From the NCBI GenBank assembly GCA_903923915.1, contig CAIXZI010000172.1, positions 1 to 9,222 on the forward strand: a stretch of 9,222 nucleotides of DNA. The letters run 5' to 3'. The translations under genes were made by a program, and so were the position numbers. Shown here piece after piece: positions 5,905 through 9,222 of this stretch; position 1 is the first letter of the stretch; each line of letters opens with the position of its first letter. The DNA is from an uncultured Bacteroidota bacterium (lineage in GTDB: Bacteria > Bacteroidota > Bacteroidia > B-17B0 > Aurantibacillaceae). The notes below the pieces were generated by a model, which was not told the DNA's origin, ran no database searches, and saw only the letters and a list, made by a program, of their open reading frames with translations.

Positions 5905-7248
5905 CTAGGGTATTGTGCTATCTACCTTATTAAAAGGCCACTCGTTAGTTCGTTTGGCTTTCATAAAATAAACCAAGGTACCCGCTGCAATAACAGCTAA
6001 ACCAATCAGCATCATTTTTAATCCGGTGGCAAATAAAATACCTATCCATAAAATAATAGCTATGTAAATAGGTAAAGGAAATAAGGGCATTTTGTATGGA
6101 AATGTTTCTGCAGCACGTGTTTTACGTAATATCAACAATCCAATAGCTTGCCCAATAAATTGTATTAAAATGCGCATGGCTAGTATGGCACTTATTACAT
6201 CGCTCAACCTAAACAAAAGACTAAATACAAAAGCTACTCCGCCTAAAAACAAAAGAGAAATATGCGGAAATTGACGCGTTGGATGAAGCTTGGCAAACAC
6301 TTTAAAAAATGCGCCATCTACGGCTGCGGCATAAGGTATGCGACTATACCCAAGCGTTGCAGAAAATACTGATGCAAAAGCTACCCACAAAATAAGGTAG
6401 GTAACTATAGTTGCAGCTGTATCTCCGGCAAGGCGTTGCATAAAAACGCTAATAACAAACTGACTGTCTTTAGCTTCTTGCCATGGTATAACACTGGTTA
6501 CACTAATATTCATAGCAAGATACAATACCGCAATACCAAATATGGAAAGAAACATACTACGCGGAATATTTTTTGTTGGCTCTTTAATTTCTCCACCTAA
6601 ATGACAAACATTATAATAGCCCAAATAGCTGTAAATACTTTTAACCCCGGCAAAACCCATAGCTGCAATAAAAGCGTAGTTTATGGTTAATCCATCGTTT
6701 ATATGTTTTATGGGTGCTGTAAAATTACCATGCGCAATACCGCCACCAATTATCCAAAGCAAGGTTAATATAACACCAACCCAAAGCAGCATGCTTATTT
6801 TTCCAATGGCTTCTATTTTGCGATACAGCAATATCACAATTAAAACCACCACTCCCCCACTTACAGCTTTAGAAGCAAGTGTGCTTAAAGGCAATAAATA
6901 GGACAGATAAGAAGCAAAACCAATAGCCGCCGAAGCAATAACCAAGGGGGCTTGTATCATGGTTTGCCACACAAATAAAAAACTCATTAGTTTGCCCGAT
7001 TTGTTTGCACCGTAAGCTTCTTTTAAAAAATTATAAGAACCGCCAGCCTTTGGAAAAGCCGCTCCTAATTCACTCCAAACCATGGCGTCAACAAAAGATA
7101 ATACGGCACCGGCAAGCCATGCGTAAAGAAAGTAAGGGCCATTCATCATACCAATAACCATAGGTAAAGTAATAAAGGGGCCAATACCCACCATATCAAT
7201 CATATTAATGGCGGTTGCCTGCGCTAAACCTAAACGTCTTTGAAGCAT
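5905..7248 (-). CDS. APC-superfamily amino acid permease
   Basis: A 447-residue integral inner-membrane transporter of the amino acid-polyamine-organocation superfamily, most likely importing or exchanging an amino acid or related amine. About twelve hydrophobic spans are visible (about 14-34, 38-58, 87-117, 130-142, 152-171, 190-212, 231-254, 280-300, 329-347, 352-375, 392-410, 411-428). Family signs are the unwound first helix with GIGPFITLP (21-29), the loop ELGAAFPKAGGSYNFLKEAYG (60-80), and the GGEIKEPTKNIPRS loop (218-231) after helix six. The length and N-terminus are complete for the family. The substrate is not predictable from sequence. The start ATG lies close behind a TACTTTTA motif (7254-7261). 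It diverges from the DUF3817 gene across 94 bases and ends 135 bases before the next minus-strand gene, so it is probably transcribed separately. The final residues after helix 12 form a short hydrophilic tail. Confidence 0.93.
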   Translation of the reverse strand: MLQRRLGLAQATAINMIDMVGIGPFITLPMVIGMMNGPYFLYAWLAGAVLSFVDAMVWSELGAAFPKAGGSYNFLKEAYGANKSGKLMSFLFVWQTMIQAPLVIASAAIGFASYLSYLLPLSTLASKAVSGGVVVLIVILLYRKIEAIGKISMLLWVGVILTLLWIIGGGIAHGNFTAPIKHINDGLTINYAFIAAMGFAGVKSIYSYLGYYNVCHLGGEIKEPTKNIPRSMFLSIFGIAVLYLAMNISVTSVIPWQEAKDSQFVISVFMQRLAGDTAATIVTYLILWVAFASVFSATLGYSRIPYAAAVDGAFFKVFAKLHPTRQFPHISLLFLGGVAFVFSLLFRLSDVISAILAMRILIQFIGQAIGLLILRKTRAAETFPYKMPLFPLPIYIAIILWIGILFATGLKMMLIGLAVIAAGTLVYFMKAKRTNEWPFNKVDSTIP

Positions 7249-7253
7249 AGGGA

Positions 7254-7261
7254 TAAAAGTA
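7254..7261 (-). promoter_or_regulatory. Candidate -7-like element before the permease (TACTTTTA)
   Basis: Read on the minus strand this is TACTTTTA, one mismatch (A for G) from TAnnTTTG, ending five bases before the permease ATG. A -33 TTG at the right distance is absent. I report it because four other genes in the window show a comparable motif directly before the start codon. Confidence 0.25.
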
Positions 7262-7296
7262 GAATAATTTTATTTTACATGGAAAGAAATTAGACC

Positions 7297-7313
7297 ATTG
7301 CAATAAATTGCAA
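7297..7313. repeat. Two ATTGCAA repeats, one helical turn apart
   Basis: ATTGCAA occurs at 7297-7303 and again at 7307-7313, so the two copies are offset by ten bases and face the same side of the helix. The inner TTGCAA is itself a palindrome. They sit in the 94-base gap between the divergent permease and DUF3817 genes, and the second copy contains the TTG used as the -33 element of the DUF3817 promoter candidate. This is a plausible binding site for a regulator of either or both genes, but no protein is assigned. Confidence 0.4.
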
Positions 7314-7337
7314 ATACCAACAAATGAATTAGTTTTA
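7308..7337 (+). promoter_or_regulatory. Candidate promoter of the DUF3817 gene (TTG, 19 bases, TAGTTTTA)
   Basis: TTG at 7308-7310 and TAGTTTTA at 7330-7337 are separated by 19 bases, the spacing expected for Bacteroidota promoters (TTG then TAnnTTTG), with one mismatch in the -7 half. The motif ends five bases before the ATG at 7343, so the transcript would have almost no leader. Confidence 0.5.
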
Positions 7338-7342
7338 CAGGT

Positions 7343-7651
7343 ATGAAATTTAATTTAAAAACACCTTTAGATCAATTTAGACTGGTAGCCATATTAGAAG
7401 GCATATCTTACCTGTTACTTTTAGGCATTGGTATGCCGTTAAAATATATAACTCATATAATTATCGTTATAAAAATAATGGGCTGGATGCATGGCATACT
7501 TTTTATAGCATATATATTAACGCTGGCACGTGTTGCATTTGCAAATAAATGGAGTTTAATAAAAGTATTAGTAGCTTTTATAGCTTCTTTACTACCTTTC
7601 GGCACGTTTATTTTAGATAAAAAACTAAAACAAGAAGAGCCAAAATCTTAA
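7343..7651 (+). CDS. DUF3817-family integral membrane protein
   Basis: A 102-residue membrane protein that fits DUF3817 along its whole length: FRLVAILEGISYLLLLGIGMPLKY (12-35) and GWMHGILFIAYI (47-58), followed by a third hydrophobic span (about 72-92). The conserved Glu19-Gly and His50 of the family are present. Three membrane spans are visible, with a basic C-terminal tail (KKLKQ). The family is widespread, resembles the YdzA proteins of Bacillus and has no known function. It is divergent from the permease, and its stop lies five bases before the stop of the opposing secreted protein gene, leaving no room for a terminator between them. Confidence 0.92.
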   Translation: MKFNLKTPLDQFRLVAILEGISYLLLLGIGMPLKYITHIIIVIKIMGWMHGILFIAYILTLARVAFANKWSLIKVLVAFIASLLPFGTFILDKKLKQEEPKS

Positions 7652-7656
7652 CCTAT

Positions 7657-8586
7657 TTAATACTTTACAATAGGATAGCAAAATTTTACAACAAAAAGAC
7701 TTTTCTCCCAATTATTGCGTTCACTTTTATTAAACATTAAATTGTAGGCATATCCAATAGAAATAAAAGAGTTGCCTATACCTATCTCGGGGCGATAAAA
7801 CCATAAACCGTGCGTTGTGTTTAAGCCGCGTTCAAAACCAAACTTGGTTACTTCTACATAAAGCGGTGCTGTAAACCTAATGCCTGAAATAGTAAATTCA
7901 TGCGCGGAGTTTACTAAAGATTGATTATAACCAATGGTTAGTATGCCCACAGCAATTGGAAAATTTCTTTTATTAACTTTTTTTATTTTTCCATCTAACG
8001 TGTCTCTGTTTTTCAGCACATAAGAAGGATCGACATATCCTACACATGAAACTTCAAAACCCATCCAGCTGTTTTTACCCAGTAGATAATTAATGCCCGG
8101 TGTAAGCCCTCCAAAAGATTCTTTATATCCATGTTGCTTAAGATATTGTTTATCCTGTTCAACCAAGGGGTGATCTTCGTTTAAAGTTTCTAAAAAATCT
8201 AATCTATCCTCACGGTATTTAGGTTCATTTAACGAATAGGTTTTTATAGCCAATCTAAAATCATCCAAAATGTGTTTAATTATGGTACTTCCGGTTTTAT
8301 CACCGTTTAGATAATTATACAAACTTATCGAATCGCTTTCGTATTTATTCCAATAGGCATAAGCTCTCTCGCAATACAATTCAGCCAGGCTTTCAGCATT
8401 GGTTATTTTTCTTGAAACAAGTAGATTTTCAACAACTTTAAATTTCTCTTCATCATCTTTCATTTTTTCAACTTTCTTAATGATTTTCTTTTGGGCTGTA
8501 TCGCTTAAATATTCTGGCTCTACTTGCGCAAAACCATATTTTGCAAATAACATTAAGACAAAAAAAAGCAGACACCTAATTGTCAT
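7657..8586 (-). CDS. Secreted or outer-membrane-like protein, unknown function
   Basis: A 309-residue protein I do not recognise. It begins with a clear signal peptide: a short basic head (MTIR), a hydrophobic core (CLLFFVLMLFA) and a likely cut after Ala20 (KYGFA, then QVEPEY). The segment from about 24 to 155 is charged and helical, and residues 50-115 might hold tetratricopeptide-like helices (weak). The rest, about 159-309, is rich in alternating polar and hydrophobic residues with short turns (GGLTPGINYLLG, MGFEVSCVGYV, GISGIRFTAPLYVEV-like stretches), which suggests a small beta-barrel or beta-sheet domain, and it ends in Tyr, as do some outer membrane proteins. The frame is open back to an ATG at 8652, but that would overlap the divergent gene at 8646 and would bury the signal peptide, so the ATG at 8586 is preferred. 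A role at the cell envelope is inference. Confidence 0.85.
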   Translation of the reverse strand: MTIRCLLFFVLMLFAKYGFAQVEPEYLSDTAQKKIIKKVEKMKDDEEKFKVVENLLVSRKITNAESLAELYCERAYAYWNKYESDSISLYNYLNGDKTGSTIIKHILDDFRLAIKTYSLNEPKYREDRLDFLETLNEDHPLVEQDKQYLKQHGYKESFGGLTPGINYLLGKNSWMGFEVSCVGYVDPSYVLKNRDTLDGKIKKVNKRNFPIAVGILTIGYNQSLVNSAHEFTISGIRFTAPLYVEVTKFGFERGLNTTHGLWFYRPEIGIGNSFISIGYAYNLMFNKSERNNWEKSLFVVKFCYPIVKY

Positions 8587-8608
8587 AAATCTGGTTATAA
8601 TTTTATTG

Positions 8609-8642
8609 TTTGCTAAGATATGTAACAAATTAATTAGTTTTA
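8609..8642 (+). promoter_or_regulatory. Candidate promoter of the GNAT-like gene (TTTG, 22 bases, TAGTTTTA)
   Basis: TTTG at 8609-8612 and TAGTTTTA at 8635-8642 are separated by 22 bases, slightly longer than the usual 19-21. The -7 half has one mismatch and ends only three bases before the ATG at 8646. The same TTAGTTTTAC core precedes the DUF3817 gene. Confidence 0.4.
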
Positions 8643-8645
8643 CGC

Positions 8646-9134
8646 ATGCCAAAGCCCTTGCCTAACTTTAACCGTATGTTACAATTAATTGACGAGGTTT
8701 TTGCTACCAGGCAAGACCCCAATCAATTGCAGGTTAATCAAACGGTCATGAAAAAATTGGCGCAAATTCACTCGGCAACTTTATCAGAATTAGCCGATGA
8801 AAATGGTCCGGTTATATGGGCGCTATTAATACCAACAACAAATGAAGTAATGAACGATTTTCTTGCAGGTAAAATTTCAGAGAAAGATATCTTAACTAAA
8901 ACAAAACCTAAAGAAAAATACACCTGCATCTATTTATGTTCAGTTACTACTTTACTTGAGTACAGAGGTAAAGGTAAAAGCAAACAACTTTGTTTAGATG
9001 CTATCAAAGCTATCTGCAAAGATTATCCGATAGAAACACTGTTTGTGTGGCCTTTTACCCAAGAAGGAGAATGGCTTGCTAACGGGCTTGCCAAGGCATG
9101 TAACTTACTTTTATTAAAAGCTGAGTTTCACTAA
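8646..9134 (+). CDS. GNAT-like acyltransferase-fold protein
   Basis: A 162-residue soluble protein that resembles GNAT N-acetyltransferases mainly in its second half. The stretch IYLCSVTTLLEYRGKGKSKQLCLDAIKAI (95-123 in parts) matches the acetyl-CoA-binding motif A, in which a beta strand leads into R-x-x-G-x-G/A; here it reads RGKGKS (107-112), with Ser at the last place. Strand VIWALLIPTTNEVM (56-69) and the later LFVWPFTQEGEWLA segment (132-145) fit the remaining strands and helix. The N-terminal MPKPLPNFNRMLQLIDEVFATR is a conserved-looking helix; I have the impression of related proteins in Bacteroidota annotated as hypothetical or GNAT. The substrate and even catalytic activity are unknown. 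It is divergent from the secreted protein gene with a 59-base gap. No Shine-Dalgarno sequence is present; the chosen ATG directly follows a promoter-like motif. Confidence 0.82.
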   Translation: MPKPLPNFNRMLQLIDEVFATRQDPNQLQVNQTVMKKLAQIHSATLSELADENGPVIWALLIPTTNEVMNDFLAGKISEKDILTKTKPKEKYTCIYLCSVTTLLEYRGKGKSKQLCLDAIKAICKDYPIETLFVWPFTQEGEWLANGLAKACNLLLLKAEFH

Positions 9135-9150
9135 AAATATTTTTTTATAG

Positions 9151-9164
9151 TTAACCATTGTTAA
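9151..9164. repeat. Small inverted repeat TTAAC-N4-GTTAA after the GNAT-like gene
   Basis: TTAAC (9151-9155) and GTTAA (9160-9164) are perfect inverted copies around CATT, and the sequence TTTTTA follows. The five-base stem is AT-rich, so it would be at best a weak terminator. It could also be an operator for a gene beyond the right edge. Confidence 0.25.
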
Positions 9165-9222
9165 TTTTTAAAGTTTGGCACAAAGTGGCTCGCGTTTTGT
9201 AAACTACCACCAAACTAAAACA

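Noticed and set aside
8587..8652. Upstream ATG at 8652 for the secreted protein
   Set aside because: It would overlap the divergent gene that starts at 8646 and would place 22 residues before a typical signal peptide.
1..9222. CRISPR array, tRNA, rRNA, insertion sequence or phage genes
   Set aside because: No spaced repeats, no cloverleaf-like or rRNA-like stretches and no transposase, integrase or phage-protein motifs were seen.

Overview
The window looks like an ordinary chromosomal segment of an AT-rich member of the phylum Bacteroidota, probably from the Chitinophagaceae/Sphingobacteriales side. Three things point there. Several proteins belong to families I know mainly from that phylum (a DUF6526-type protein, a PA2169/DUF2383 four-helix-bundle protein, DUF3817). 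Shine-Dalgarno sequences are almost absent. The motif TAnnTTTG (the -7 element of Bacteroidota promoters), or a one-mismatch version, lies directly in front of six of the ten start codons. The genus assignment is inference.

Layout from left to right. Positions 1-332 hold no convincing gene. Then three plus-strand genes follow: a short-chain dehydrogenase (333-1103), the DExH-box helicase HrpB (1183-3663) and an RluA-type pseudouridine synthase without an S4 domain (3685-4326). A dispersed-type hairpin repeat separates the first two, and only 21 bases separate the last two. Next comes a minus-strand block, read from right to left: an APC-superfamily amino acid permease (7248-5905), an AT-rich gap, then four small genes with close spacing. 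These are a PA2169-type ferritin-like bundle protein (5769-5305), a small Cys-rich protein of unknown family (5286-5014), a DUF6526-like membrane protein (5004-4567) and a 61-residue single-span membrane protein (4523-4338). The right third holds a DUF3817 membrane protein (7343-7651, plus), a secreted or outer-membrane-like protein of unknown function (8586-7657, minus) and a GNAT-like protein (8646-9134, plus). The last 88 bases are non-coding.

How the genes may work together. HrpB and the pseudouridine synthase both fit RNA metabolism and may be co-transcribed. The four small minus-strand genes look like one transcription unit and may act together, but their function is unknown. The two convergent gene ends (4326/4338 and 7651/7657) are very tight and have no visible terminator. 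The permease and the DUF3817 gene diverge across 94 bases that hold two TTGCAA palindromes one helical turn apart.

I found no rRNA, tRNA, CRISPR array, transposase or phage gene, and no clear new defence or biosynthetic system. The most interesting signals are the recurring promoter-like motif nearly touching the start codons, and the cluster of four small uncharacterised proteins.
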